This document shows, one piece after another, positions 1 to 11,814 of a stretch of DNA of 64,000 nt; position 1 is the first letter of the stretch; the number at the start of each line of letters is the position of its first letter. The position numbers and the translations under genes are program-made. Source of the stretch: Abelmoschus esculentus (Eukaryota > Streptophyta > Magnoliopsida > Malvales > Malvaceae). Below the pieces are notes generated by a model. The model worked only from the letters and a program-made list of their open reading frames with translations. It was not told the DNA's origin and searched no databases. The DNA is taken from the NCBI GenBank assembly GCA_035048815.1, contig JAUCBN010000020.1:20551001-20615000 (forward strand), read 5' to 3'.

Positions 1-82
1 AAAGGATACCATATTGCATAAAATAAAGAACATTCCAAATTTTAGCATTATTCAGCAGGTGGAATAATGTAGAAAGCTATAC

Positions 83-360
83 CTTGCCTTTCTGGAGGTT
101 TCTTGAACACTTTCCTTAAAGTTCTTAAGCTCCTCTGTCGACACTGGAGGGGAGGGTTTAGGGTGTGAAACTCCAAAAGAATGGTCATCTGATGTACTGC
201 TTCGAAGTGGAAAACCCAACACCCGGCTTAATTCTCCAGACCGAGTATATTTTTGACTGCCTAATGAAATTGGCTCCAAAGGCAAACAGTGAGGCAATGA
301 TGGCATATCTGATGACAACCCTGCATTCCCTCGGCTTAAATTGTTCCCAGAACTTAACAT
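83..360 (-). CDS. 5' coding exon of an uncharacterised plant protein (partial, runs off left edge)
   Basis: This is one minus-strand coding exon of about 93 codons. I start it at the ATG at 360-358, because the residues after it (MLSSGNNLSRG, then KYTRSGELSRVLG and DDHSFGVSHPKP) look like a conserved N-terminus, while the codons upstream of it do not. It ends at a good donor, CAAG|GTATAG (GT at 82-81), so the rest of the gene lies left of the window. A probable 5'UTR donor, TCAG|GTAAT, lies at about 676, which implies a non-coding first exon upstream. The pattern resembles a plant family of unknown function often auto-named serine/arginine repetitive matrix-like (Arabidopsis At2g19390/At5g22450 type). 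That match is from memory and tentative. No catalytic motif is visible. Confidence 0.55.
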
Positions 361-1129
361 TTTTTCTCTCTCTGTATATCTACCGACATAGAACTGCCAA
401 ACCTGTACACGTGAATAGAAGATCCTTACTCGCAAAACCAAGTAACTCGCTTCTGTGAAAAACTACCCTTTAAGTACCTATACAAAACTTACCGAAAAAC
501 TTGAAAATTTCTCCCATACAATGCTAAGCCTAAACATCAACTACCACTTTTTCTATAAATTTGAGAGCGAGGAATATGACTGAAAAAACTAAACTTGAGA
601 ACGTGAAATCTAAGAAAGAAAGAATGGAATTAAGCTAAAATACGATGAAATTAGGGGGTTTAAGTATTCAATTACCTGAGAATCAAAGGAGTTGAGAACA
701 GATCAAAATCAGCATTTTTTTCTTTCTAAAAAAAAGGAAAGCGAAAGCAATTATTGTAAACGTGTGTGTATCCAACTATAAAAAATCTTTTTTGCGCAGA
801 AATACTACGCCGTCGTTTTAATTCTTTTTAATGTTGTTTTTTCGGCCGTAAACTTGTTGCTGTATTGCCTCTGCAAACAATACCATCGACCTCTATTTAT
901 ATATTTCAAAAGCTTTCCGTTGGAACTCTACCAATTTCCCCTTTCTAGTAACATACACTAACACTAACACCAGTGTAATTTATAGAAAAAGTAGTAGTTG
1001 ATGTTTTCAATTGTCCAAAGGCATCCTTGTAATTATTTATGTCTTAATACATCATTTGATTCATATACCTAGAGGCTAGAGATAACGATACTCATTTTTT
1101 TCTTTACAATCACTTACTGGTTCACTTCT

Positions 1130-1515
1130 CAACTATGGTGGTGGTCGTAGCAGCCTATTCGTCATCCATGTGGTTTGTCTCAACAAATACTCGATGGCCC
1201 GTAGGTATCCTTCCTCCTCCCGAAACCTACAGCTGAATTGCTTTTGCTTTAAACACCTCCTTCAAATCTTTAGGATTAGGACAGAGTGCAAAACCGTACT
1301 CGATTCCCAATCCCTTCACCTCCAACTTGGTGAGTTGCCTGAAAACAATCACCTCATCCATTAGATTCAACAACTCCGGTCTCCGGCATAAAATATTTCT
1401 TCAGGTCTTGGGAAAGAAAATGGCTTGCAAGATCACTAACGAACAAAATTTGCTTCACATTCAGAGTGTCAGTTTGACACACTAAACTGCCTTTCGCAAC
1501 TACAGCCTACAGGGA
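1130..1515 (-). pseudogene. Unidentified coding remnant with shifted frames
   Basis: The minus strand reads as protein-like text in pieces. One frame gives QTDTLNVKQILFVSDLASHF followed by a stretch ending in SNG and a stop. A second frame gives IVFRQLTKLEVKGLGIEYGF, then CPNPKDLKEV. A third gives GYLRAIEYLLRQTTW. The breaks are near 1365 and 1235. Splice-like signals (CCTGTAG| near 1510 and TTTTCAG| near 1343) could instead mean short exons of a real gene. I do not recognise the family. The remnant has no start and no clean reading frame, so it is called a pseudogene with low confidence. Confidence 0.3.
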
Positions 1516-2800
1516 CAGAAAATGGAAGACTAAGATTTTAGACTATCGAATCGAGAACTACTTACACAAGGTAATCTTGAACTAGACAAACAAAAGACTC
1601 CAACAGCCTAGATTTGTTGGATCGGTATGAATTTTTTATTTTTATTTTTATATTATTTTTGGTTTTTTACTTTATTTTAATAAAATAAATTTATTTTTAA
1701 GGTTACTTTTAATATATAATTTATGTAAAAAAATTATACAATTATATTTTTAAAATAAAATTTTATCGATTCTAAACTTTAAAACATAAACTATAATTAT
1801 AGATTTTAAATTCTAAACTATATAATTAAAATCTTTAAATTTTAAACCATAAAATAGATTTCTAATCCATCAATTTGACAAACAAATGTAAATAGTTTTA
1901 TATTCACTATGTATCAAAGCTTTTACTTTTCTTTTTAATACTTTTACATTAATTTGATAAATCTTCAAAGTCTTTACCTATTTTTTTAAGTTTTAATTTT
2001 CCGACAAATAAAAGTATTTTATTTAAACTCATATAAATAGAGTAATATAAGCCTCCTTGATCACTTAATCGATCAATAAATCATAAATAAGTAAAATTAT
2101 TAATAATTTTTATATAATAATATTCGTAAATTATTTTTAATATCTAAAATACATAAAATAAAATTTTGATTTATTGAACTCATATTTCAATTATCTAAAT
2201 CATCTAATTAATATAGATAAGTGATTTAAAAACTTTTACTTGACCCATTCTTTTCTTTATGCTCTAACCCCAAAAGGAGAAAAAAGAATTCAAATATTTC
2301 TCTGTTTTTCAATCATGTTATATGGTTGGTTTTTGACAATTTCAAATGTGAATTTTATTCCATTCTATTTAGTTTATATTAAAAATATTATTTTAATTTG
2401 AGAAAGATACTATAGATTGATTAGTCTATTAAGAAAACAATGTCCTAGAATAAAAAAAAAATATTTCTTTTGTCTTAAACTTTATGAATATCTTTTGTTT
2501 TTGTGAATCTAAGTCACCCTTCTAACAATACTGACCTTTAAAAGACCAAAGTTTAGCAATTAGCAATTAGCAATTCCCCTTTCTTTTAAGATCTCCTTGT
2601 ACTATTAGTGTTTGGGGGTCTCTTTCTTTGCCTTCTTCGTTATCGAAATTAGGGTTTTTCTTCTTATCCAAAAAAAACATAAACAATAATTAGCATAAGC
2701 TTTGGTATTTCTTTTCTTTAAAAAGTTTTTATTTTTATTATTTTTAATCTGATTTTTCTTTTTCACTTCCAGCTTTGCTCCTTTACTTCTAAGCACGTCA

Positions 2801-2809
2801 AAACCCTAA
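2801..2809 (+). promoter_or_regulatory. Telo-box-like element upstream of HIRA
   Basis: AAACCCTAA lies about 280 bases before the HIRA start codon, and a reverse-oriented TTTAGGGTTT is at 2931-2940. Telo-boxes are common near the transcription start of plant genes active in dividing cells. Their role here is inferred only from sequence and position. Confidence 0.4.
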
Positions 2810-3084
2810 AATTTACATTCTCCCATCTGGGTTTTCTTTCTTTCTTTCTTTTAGAAAAAAAAAAGGTAAACTGTCTTTTTTTTCCTGGATTTTCTCGATA
2901 TTCCATAATTGGGTTTTGGTACTAAGAAACTTTAGGGTTTAATTTTCATTTTTCAATCCTGTTTTTTTTTTCCTTGGTGAAAAGCTATGAACTTTACTAA
3001 CATTTGTCTAAGTTTTCACCGAACATAGTGGAAAAAAAGAATAGAAATTTTAAGGGTGCTTTGAAGTAGCAAAGGCAAAGGAAA

Positions 3085-6000
3085 ATGATTGCTGAGAAGC
3101 CAAGCTGGGTTAGGCATGAGGGAATGCAGATTTTCTCCATTGATATTCAGCCTGGTGGTCTTAGGTTTGCTACCGGTGGAGGTGACCACAAGGTAAAAAA
3201 AATCTTTCTTACTCTTTTGATATTTCTTTTGGTTTAGTTTTGTTACTTCTGCTGGTGACCTAAGTTGCAAATTTGACCGTGCATAGTATTTGTAATTATA
3301 TATGACTAGAAATTATCTAATTGTGCTGATAAACAAACATCATTGGTTTTAAATTGATATGTTTTGTTTTTGTGTTGTTTTAAATTCAGGTTCGAGTATG
3401 GAACATGGAATCTGTTGGGAGGAACTTGGGAAAGGATGAATCCACATTGAGGCTTCTCGCAACATTGCGAGACCATTTTGGGTCTGTTAACTGTGTTAGA
3501 TGGGCTAAGCATGGTCGATTTGTTGCATCAGGGTCTGATGATCAAGTGATTCTAATTCACGAGAGAAAACCTGGTTCTGGGACGACCGAGTTCGGCAGTG
3601 GAGAGCCCCCGGATGTTGAGAATTGGAAAGTTGCAATGACATTGAGGGGACACACTGCAGATGTGGTAATGATATTGTTTTTCATGTTTTTTAAGTACAC
3701 TCTTGCTAATGTTAGCACTTTAATTACATGTTTAGATTAATGTTGCTGTTTTGGATGAGCACCGGATATTGTCTAACTAGGACGTTTCTTTCATTCCGAG
3801 CTTGAAGTAGGTAGATCTTAATTGGTCTCCTGATGACTCGATGTTGGCTAGTGGGAGTTTGGACAACACTATCCACATATGGAATATGAGTAACGGCATC
3901 TGTACGGCTGTGCTTAGGGGACATTCTAGTCTTGTTAAAGGAGTTGCCTGGGATCCCATTGGGTCTTTCATAGCGAGTCAATCTGATGACAAGACGGTTG
4001 TAATATGGAGAACGAGTGACTGGAGCCTTGCTCATAAAACAGAGGGCCACTGGGCAAAATCAGTATGTTGATTTGTGTTGATGGAATTTTCTTTGGCCTT
4101 GCGCATTCTGTTTCGCTTTCTAATGGAAAACATGTTCTTTTCAGTTGGGATCTACGTTTTTCAGGCGGCTTGGATGGTCACCTTGTGGCCATTTCATAAC
4201 GACCACTCATGGTTACCAAAAGCCGAGGCATTCTGCACCTGTTCTTGAGAGAGGGGAATGGGCTGCCACATTTGATTTCTTAGGCCACAATGCACCAATT
4301 ATTGTAGTGAAGTTTAATCACTCGATGTTCAGAAGGAATTCCACCAATTCGCAGGAAGCAAAAGCCACTCCTGTTGGCTGGACAAATGGAGCTGCTAAGA
4401 TCGGGGGGAAAGAATTACAGCCATACAATGTCATTGCGATAGGGAGTCAGGACCGCACTATAACTGTTTGGACAACAGCAAGTCCTCGGCCACTCTTTGT
4501 GGCCAAGCATTTCTTTGGTCAAAGTGTTGTGGATTTATCCTGGTAAAAGTTTTAATTTCAGTGAAATATATACTTATATATATATATATTAATGGTAATC
4601 TATCTTCTTGAACAGGAGCCCAGATGGCTATTCTCTCTTTGCCTGTTCATTGGATGGAACGGTGGCTACATTCCATTTTGAAGTGAAAGAACTTGGCCAC
4701 AAGCTAAGTGATGCTGAACTTGACGAGTTAAAGAGAAGTCGTTATGGTGATGTAAGAGGTCAACAGGCAACTTTGGCGGAGAGCCCGGCGCAATTATTGC
4801 TCGAAGCTGCTTCAGCCAAGCAAACCACTAGCAAGAAAGTAGCTTTGGATGTTCAGCAGAACCAGATACCGGTGAAGTCCTCTCTTGAGTTGGGGATACC
4901 AAACAAAAGTTCCCCACCTCAGACTAATGATGGAAAGAAGAGCAGACTTTCTGCTAGTGACGGATTAAATAAAACTGTGACACCTGCCCGGGTTTCTAGT
5001 CCTGTGAAACAAAGAGAATACAGAAGAGCTGATGGTAGAAAGAGAATTATTCCTGAAGCTGTCGGTGTTCCTATTCAGCAGGAAAATAATTGTAGCAGTG
5101 CTCAATCTCAAGCATTAGATTTCTCTGTTGCATCTGATCCCAGACAAAATGGTAATGGCATCATAGTTCCTACTGATAAGAGTTTGAGAGAAGCTCCTAT
5201 CAGGGGGACCGTGGGTAGAAGTTTTGATTTAAAGGAGTGCTCAGGGGTCACTGCTCGGGCAACTGTTACTGACAGTCTGGTTATTGAGAAAGTTTTTGCT
5301 GGCGAAGATCATAGCATCAATGTAGAACCACCTGGAAGCATGAAGCCTTCTGGTTCCACAGTTAGCTCTACCAAATCTCTTTTGATTAGGGTGTTTGGCA
5401 AGAAAGAAGGGGATGATATGACTCCAGTTTGCCTCGAAGCTTGTCCACGGGAACATGCTGTGAATGACATTGTCGGTGTCGGAAATGCATGCATGACGAA
5501 AGACACAGAAATCGTGTGCACAAGAGGGGCTCAAACTCTTTGGTCTGATCGTATATCCGGAAAAGTCTCTGTTTTAGCTGGAAATACAAACTTCTGGGCT
5601 GTTGGATGTGAAGATGGGTGTCTACAGGTAAGAAAGAACACTCTATCCAGGTAGAATTTATGTTTCTTTGTCGTCTTAATAAGTGTCCAGGACATTCGGA
5701 CAATAGACAATTAATAGTATGATGAGATTTCATAAATTTTCTGGCAAATGTACCTTAGTCCTTTTTGCTAATGGTTTTGAAGATTTATACAAAGTGTGGA
5801 AGACGTGCTTTGCCGACCATGATGATGGGTTCTGCAACAACTTTTATAGATTGCGATGAGAGCTGGAAATTATTAGTGATAACGAGGAAAGGATCTCTGT
5901 ACTTATGGGATCTCTTCAATAGGAATTGTCTCCTTCATGATTCATTGGAGTCTCTAATCACTTTGGACCATAACTCATCTACAAAAGGTAGAACTACTTT

Positions 6001-7412
6001 ATATATTTTCAATCCTTTAGATGATCTTAGAAGACTTGTTTTGTGGTACATGATCGACAACTCAATAATGTCTTGTTCATTTGGGATGTTAAGCTTATCT
6101 CCTTACATTTTTAAACTATTTTCAGGCACAATCAAAGTTATATCAGCTAAGTTGACAAAATCTGGTTTCCCCCTTGTTGTTTTGGCCACTCGGCATGCAT
6201 TTCTCTTTGACATGAGTCTCATGTGTTGGCTGAGGGTTGCTGATGACTGCTTCCCTGCATCTAATTTTGCTAGTTCTTGGAATTTGGGTTCAACTCAGAC
6301 CAGTGAGCTGGCCGCACTGCAAGTGGATGTCAGGAAATATTTGGCCAGAAAGCCAGGCTGGAGCAGGTTTGTCACTAACAATGTTTTGCCCTAAAATCGT
6401 GAAGCCATATCAGATTTGATACCGAGTATTTGTGTGACATCTTATCTGTCAATGGCATGAATTTCAATTATATTCCTCAACATAATTAGCTGCTAAAGAA
6501 ATGATTCTGAATAATTCCCGGTTTTTAATCATTTTTAGAACTTTTAAACTCGTTGGTTGTAGAATTTCAGTAGTGACTGTGTTGCAACAGGGTAACTGAT
6601 GGAGTGCAGACGCGTGCTCATTTAGAAGCTCAGTTGGCATCGTCTTTGGCTCTGGAATCTCCTAATGAATATCGCCAAAGCCTTCTTTCGTACATACGCT
6701 TCCTAGCAAGGTAGGCATTTGCCCCTACCAAAAGCATGTGTATTTAGCGCATGTTATATATTTTCTCATGGTTATCAGGGAGCGATCATAAAAACAAGTC
6801 ATTGACAAATTATAAATGCTTGTGTGTTTGTAGAGAAGCAGATGAGTCTAGATTGCGAGAAGTCTGTGAAAGTTTTCTCGGGCCACCAAGTGGAATGACT
6901 TCGGATGCCAATAATCCTGCTTGGGATGCTTATGTGCTAGTAAGTCTTTCATCCCGACCTCTAATAGATATGGTACATCCTGCTTGGGTTGCTTTAAAGT
7001 GTTTTAAACGACTTTTCCCCCCAACTTATCTGGATCTTTGCAGGGAATGAAAAAGCACAAACTTTTAAGAGAAGACATTCTTCCTGCAATGGCATCGAAT
7101 AGAAAAGTTCAGCGGTTACTAAACGAGTTCATGGATCTCCTATCAGAATATGGAACTGTTGAAAACAATGTAGATCAAAAAATCCCATCTCCACCAACAA
7201 CTCAACCGGAGATTGATCCGATGGACTCTAACCCATCTGTGCCTAATCAAACAGATACCCCCGTGCCTGGAACAGATAACAAGGAAAACCATTCCCCAGG
7301 TGTAGATCAAATGGATACTGTTCCATCAATATCGGTTCAAGTAAACTTGGGCATTGAATCAACTGATCAAGTAAATCAAGCTCCGACAAGTGAAGAAGCT
7401 GCCGGTTCATGA
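3085..7412 (+). CDS. HIRA: HIRA, WD40-repeat histone H3.3 chaperone subunit
   Basis: There are ten exons: 3085-3192, 3390-3665, 3811-4062, 4145-4542, 4616-5627, 5783-5987, 6126-6366, 6591-6710, 6834-6939 and 7044-7412. They join in one frame of about 1028 residues, close to the usual plant HIRA length. The N-terminal third holds WD40 repeats (VRVWNME, SGSDDQVILIHE, SGSLDNTIHIWNM, SQSDDKTVVIWR, GSQDRTITVW, SLDGTVATFHF). A lysine- and serine-rich linker with a KRSRYGDVRG segment follows, where family members carry the ASF1-binding B-domain. The C-terminal part starting near GKVSVLAG is the conserved Hira domain. In the family, HIRA deposits H3.3 independently of replication, together with UBN and CABIN1. 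The start is the first ATG, giving MIAEKPSWVRHEG as in other HIRAs. No lesion was found. Confidence 0.95.
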
Positions 7413-8048
7413 AACGGAAATCTCCATTAATGCAAAATACATGAACGGGGCCATCTGATGTATCTTTTACTTTTTTTAATCTTCTCTGTGCCTTTAATTG
7501 TAGAATTTCACTAGTTAGCTGAGTCCTGTCTTACAAGTGTTTTTATTTTAAAGGTTGGATTTTTTTAGGATTGTGGTTCTTTCCTTTAAGATTCGAATCT
7601 AAATTCATCTTATGTTCTTGTGTTACATGTCACATAATTCGTATTATGTTGTGTTTTATTTTTAAATTTTAAACTCAATTGCAAATCCGACATGATACTA
7701 ATCCCAACTCAATCATCATGTCATGTATGTTGATAATGAGATTGGTGTTTTCAGTCGTTAACAGCTTCTCAAGTATGAGGTTTTGTCCCAGTTGGGTTGA
7801 TATTTTTATTTAAGACAATCAAATACATCTTGTTTTGTCCCAGTTCGTTTGTTTTATATAAATTTTAATATTTAAAAAAATAGTATATATCAAAAAAAAT
7901 TACATTTTTTATTTTTTTATACTTTTCATGAGAAATTTAGTAAATACTCTAATCCTTCCTTCCTAATTGACTGCCACCCCCAGATCCCTAAGTCCCTAAC
8001 TTTGCCTTTTCAAAGACCAAAGTTTTGAAATAGAAATATTGTGAAAAG
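7413..8048. other. HIRA 3' region and AT-rich spacer
   Basis: This stretch is the 3' flank of HIRA followed by AT-rich spacer. I see no gene in it. Confidence 0.5.
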
Positions 8049-8137
8049 TTGACTTCATTTATATCACAAAAAATAACATATCAAGATTTGGGAATTAAAG
8101 ACTCTGATTTGGTACAACAGATATTCAATGAAGTTGA
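8049..8137 (+). pseudogene. Fatty acyl-CoA reductase exon fragment (duplicate of exon 3)
   Basis: The segment reads FISQKITYQDLGIKDSDLVQ and then IFNEVD. It copies the middle of the FAR exon 3 found about 0.9 kb downstream (8932-9037), but lacks the bases for the LVLGDIS segment. Nothing else of the gene is recognisable around it. It is most simply the relic of a former tandem FAR copy or of a partial duplication. A perfect 14-base palindrome, CAGGCTGCAGCCTG, follows at 8147-8160. Confidence 0.75.
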
Positions 8138-8224
8138 TAGCGCCTGCAGGCTGCAGCCTGACAACAGACTTCCAAGTCCAACAAAGGACAAGGAGCCGTT
8201 AGTCTCGGATTCAAAATCCTTTCC

Positions 8225-8292
8225 CCCTTGTGCAAGTTTGAGCATGGATTTCGAGGTGGTTGTAACAGCTGACCTATTAAAAGGAATGAAAT
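8225..8292 (+). repeat. Direct repeat, copy 1
   Basis: This 68-base stretch is repeated at 8381-8448 with two mismatches. The copies are 156 bases apart, and both lie between the FAR exon fragment and the FAR promoter. Confidence 0.85.
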
Positions 8293-8380
8293 AGCAAAGT
8301 CAAGTTTAAGCAATAATTGTGTAGAAGGAAACAATGCCTTTCGGATTCAGAATTGTTTCCATAGTAGCAGGATCCCTATT

Positions 8381-8448
8381 CCCTTGTGCAAGTTTGAGCT
8401 TGGATTTCGAGGTGGTTGTAACAGCCGACCTATTAAAAGGAATGAAAT
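8381..8448 (+). repeat. Direct repeat, copy 2
   Basis: This is the second copy of the 68-base repeat at 8225-8292. It sits about 40 bases upstream of the probable FAR TATA box, so it may bring duplicated promoter sequence to FAR. Confidence 0.85.
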
Positions 8449-8486
8449 CCATGTTCAACGACCCAACCACTTACTCTCCCGCTGTC

Positions 8487-8493
8487 TATATAA
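8487..8493 (+). promoter_or_regulatory. TATA box of the FAR gene
   Basis: TATATAA lies 60 bases before the FAR start codon, in a C-rich context (CCCGCTGTC before it, ACAACAACAAAAC after it). This implies a leader of roughly 30-40 bases. Confidence 0.6.
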
Positions 8494-8552
8494 CAACAAC
8501 AAAACACATTTCATTTCCTATAAACCTTATAGCCTGCAGACTTTTTTAAGCA

Positions 8553-10774
8553 ATGGAATTAGGGAGTGCTCTTCAGTTTCTTGACAACAAGTCCATCTTA
8601 GTCACGGGTGCTGCTGGATTCTTGGCAAAGAGTAAGAACTGTATTGTTACTGTTACATACTTTTTTTAACACACATATATTATAGACTACGAGTTTTGAA
8701 ATGCAGTTTTTGTGGAGAAAATACTACGAGCTCAACCAAACGTCAAGAAGCTATATCTCCTTTTACGAGCAACGGATCAGAAATCTGCCATACACCGTTT
8801 GCACAGTGAGGTACATATAAAAAAAATCCAAAGACAGATTCGTAATCAAAATAACAGATGCCTTTGTTCTTACAGATCCTAGGGAAGGATCTGTTCAGAG
8901 TTCTGAAAGAAAAATGCAGGGGAAATTTCAGTTCGTTTATATCGGAAAAAATAACACTAGTCCTCGGAGACATCTCCCATCAAGATTTGGGAATCAAAGA
9001 TTCTAATCTGGTGCAACAGATTTTGAACGAAGTTGATGTAGTTGTTAACCTAGCTGCAACAACAAAATTTGATGAAAGGTACTAGTACTACTACATGTGG
9101 ATAGATTGTAGTTTAAAGAATGATTTACTATAGCTTTTTCTTCATGTAGATATGATGTGTCACTTGGCCTCAACACATTTGGAGCAAAATTTGTAGCGGA
9201 CTTTGCTAAGAAATGTGTCAAACTCAAAGTTTTAGTTCATGTATCTACTGGTTGGTCCATGAAATTCCTTTTCTTCTCCTTTTCCTTTTCCTTTTCCATT
9301 ACAATAGAAAATTTATTGGTGTGCATTTTTATGTACTGAATTATGGTTGGTTTTGCAGCTTATGTGTCAGGGGAAAGGACAGGACTTGTACTTGAAAATC
9401 CTTACAGCATGGGAGAGGCACTTAATGGTGTCTCAGGCTTGGATATTACTGCGGAGAAGGAACTTGTTGAACAGAAGTTGAATGAACTGACGGTGGAAGG
9501 AGCTTCTGACAAGGAGATCACTCGAGCCATGAAAGATTTGGGCATCCAAAGGTACAAGTTTGTACCGTTAATCTTGGATCGGATACAAATCTAAGATTTT
9601 TTGTACTGACTATTGAATCTAGATCAATATTTTATGGATGGCCCAATACGTACGTCTTTACCAAGGCAATGGGAGAAATGCTGTTGGGAGAGTTGAAGCG
9701 GACTTTGCCTATAGTCATCATACGACCGACCATTATCACCAGCACTTTTAAACAACCATTCCCTGGTTGGGCGGAGGGTGTTAGGTTAATCCCTTTAATA
9801 ACTATTTTAGATCAACTATTACTAATTGCTATCTTAACTTGGAACTTGTTTTAATTATAATCAGAACAATCGATAGTATTATACTGGGTTATGCGAAGGG
9901 AAAATTGCCATTCTTCCTTGGTGATGTGGACTCCGTTATTGACTTGGTGAGCTCAAAACTGGTATCATTTTTTGGCTAAGCAAATCAGATTTATTACAGA
10001 TTAAAAGTTCAAAAGACAAAAATGTGAAAGATACTAACCATAAATGAGTTGAGTATTGCAGATACCAGCTGACATGGTGGTGAATGCCATGATTGTAGCC
10101 ATGATAGCCCATGCATTGAACCAACCGTCGGAGACTATCTATCTCGTGGGTTCATCAATGAGAAATCCAGTCAAATATGGAATTCTCACAGATTTCTTCT
10201 TCCGTTACTTCTCCAAGAAACCTTGGATCAACAATGATGGAAAGCCCGTTATAGTAGGGGAATTTCGAGCCATGGGTAGCATCGCCAGCTTCCATCGATA
10301 CATGGCTCTTCGATACTTTCTTCTTTTGAAGGTTGGTCGTGTTTATCGCGATCATGAATGTTATTGTTGTGGATTGTGGTTGTCATGGTTTGTTCTGTTG
10401 CGTAGGTGTTGGAATAGGCAAATACAGCATTTTGCCATTTGTTTCAAGGCCTTTACAGAGATCTCAGTAGGAAGATCAACTACTTGATCCGAATGGTAGA
10501 CATTTATAGACCATACTTATTCTTCGATGCCATGTACGTATATGTTTCTTTTTATATTGAATCTATATATAAATTTAATCATGTCATCTAATCTTAAAAG
10601 ACCAAGAAAATGAACTGCAGATTTGATGATATAAACACCGAGAAGCTGCGAATGGCAGCCAGTTTGAGTCTAGAGGAGAACGACATGTTCTACTTTGACC
10701 CCAAATACATCGACTGGGACGATTACTTCATGAACATTCATATTCCCGGCATCGTAAAATACATTTTCAAATGA
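8553..10774 (+). CDS. Fatty acyl-CoA reductase (alcohol-forming), with one in-frame stop
   Basis: There are ten exons: 8553-8631, 8707-8810, 8876-9078, 9150-9250, 9359-9551, 9623-9784, 9865-9946, 10062-10331, 10406-10533 and 10621-10774. They make 492 codons, the normal plant FAR length. The N-terminal NAD(P)H-binding motif is VTGAAGFLAK. The active-site motif is YVFTK within the fourth quarter of the reductase domain. The FAR_C domain follows (YRDLSRKIN, YRPYLFFD, MFYFDPKYIDW). The family reduces C16-C30 acyl-CoA to primary alcohols for wax, suberin or pollen wall. Codon 402 (TAG at 10415-10417) interrupts exon 9, where relatives have Leu. The same change makes an AG that could serve as an in-frame acceptor (see findings). 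Otherwise every splice site and the frame are intact, so it may still be active or only recently lost. Confidence 0.88.
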
Positions 10775-11814
10775 AAATAACAACTCGGATAACAACCGTA
10801 ACTATTGTTAACACAGTTATTTCCTTTAGTTATTAATAACGTAGTTTTTGCCTAGACGTGGACAAAGGGATGGTGAATTCTGTTATTGTTAACACAGTCA
10901 ATGAAAACTAGACATCTTATAAAAATTTTAGTGTACACTCTTTAGTTTAATAAATAATAAAGGGATTTAACCATGGGTACTAAAATTGGGTTTATTTTAT
11001 TTTTAAAATTTTGAGTTTAATTAAAAAAACATGCTACATGTTAGTTTCTGATCGAAAAATGAAAAATATTAACGTTCATCGCAGTAAAACTTTAAATGGG
11101 TTAGGGAATAAAACGTTAGAAACTTATCTAAAAAATAGTTTGGACACTTAACTAAAATAAAGAGTATAATTTAGACACCTATTTAACGTTTAAGTTAAAA
11201 AATAAATTAGTGTTTTCTTTATGTTAGATGCATGGAAGAATAGTTGGAGAGAAAAGGAGCGTTTTATCAACTGATAAATCCTTTTTTAATAAACGTGTTA
11301 TTATTATTTTAATAAACCAAGTTTGAGCATCCATAAAATATGATTTTTGTTGTTGTGATGTTTGATCGGTTCGCAAAAACGATGTTATGGTTCTTCATAA
11401 TTTCAGCTGTGTTGAGACCTGATTGAATTTTAGAAGCATTATAGGGCTATTAGCTATACTTGTTGGAAAGAGTGTAAGGGTAGAAAACCATGATGATTGA
11501 TTTACAAAACTCTGGTTGAAATATCGTCATTTCTTCACTTTTACTCCTGCAATACTGAAGCTGAGATATATATTTGTTATAAGATTCCAGATGGTGACAC
11601 TTGATCGTCATACAATTAGGCTTTAACGAGGATACGGTTTTGAACCCATTTACGAGAATATGGGCTTCCCATCAAACCTTGATACAAGGCTTTTAGGTTA
11701 AGATCCACGGCAGAAATCCAATCACACACATGCCATAATATAGACATCACAGGTGCAGCCTTGTCCCTTCAAACCCTAGCTTCATCCTTTTCACAATTCT
11801 TTTATCAAGTAAAA
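10775..11814. other. Intergenic spacer between FAR and RPP2
   Basis: This is AT-rich spacer with the FAR 3' flank on the left and the RPP2 promoter on the right. No coding signal was seen. Confidence 0.5.
11771..11779 (+). promoter_or_regulatory. Telo-box upstream of ribosomal protein P2
   Basis: AAACCCTAG lies 36 bases before the start codon. This element is typical of plant ribosomal-protein promoters and leaders, which fits the downstream gene. Confidence 0.65.

Larger units (their letters stand above)
676..3084. other. Intergenic region between the left-edge gene and HIRA
   Basis: The right part is the HIRA leader: pyrimidine-rich DNA with telo-box-like AAACCCTAA at 2801-2809 and TTTAGGGTTT at 2931-2940. 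The middle (about 1620-2550) is very AT-rich with no gene seen. A decayed coding-like stretch on the minus strand at about 1130-1515 is described separately. A 7-base unit TAGCAAT is repeated three times at 2554-2574. Confidence 0.6.

Noticed and set aside
165..458. Open frame on the + strand opposite the left-edge exon
   Set aside because: It is the shadow of the conserved minus-strand exon; its residues match no family and it lacks a promoter or splice context.
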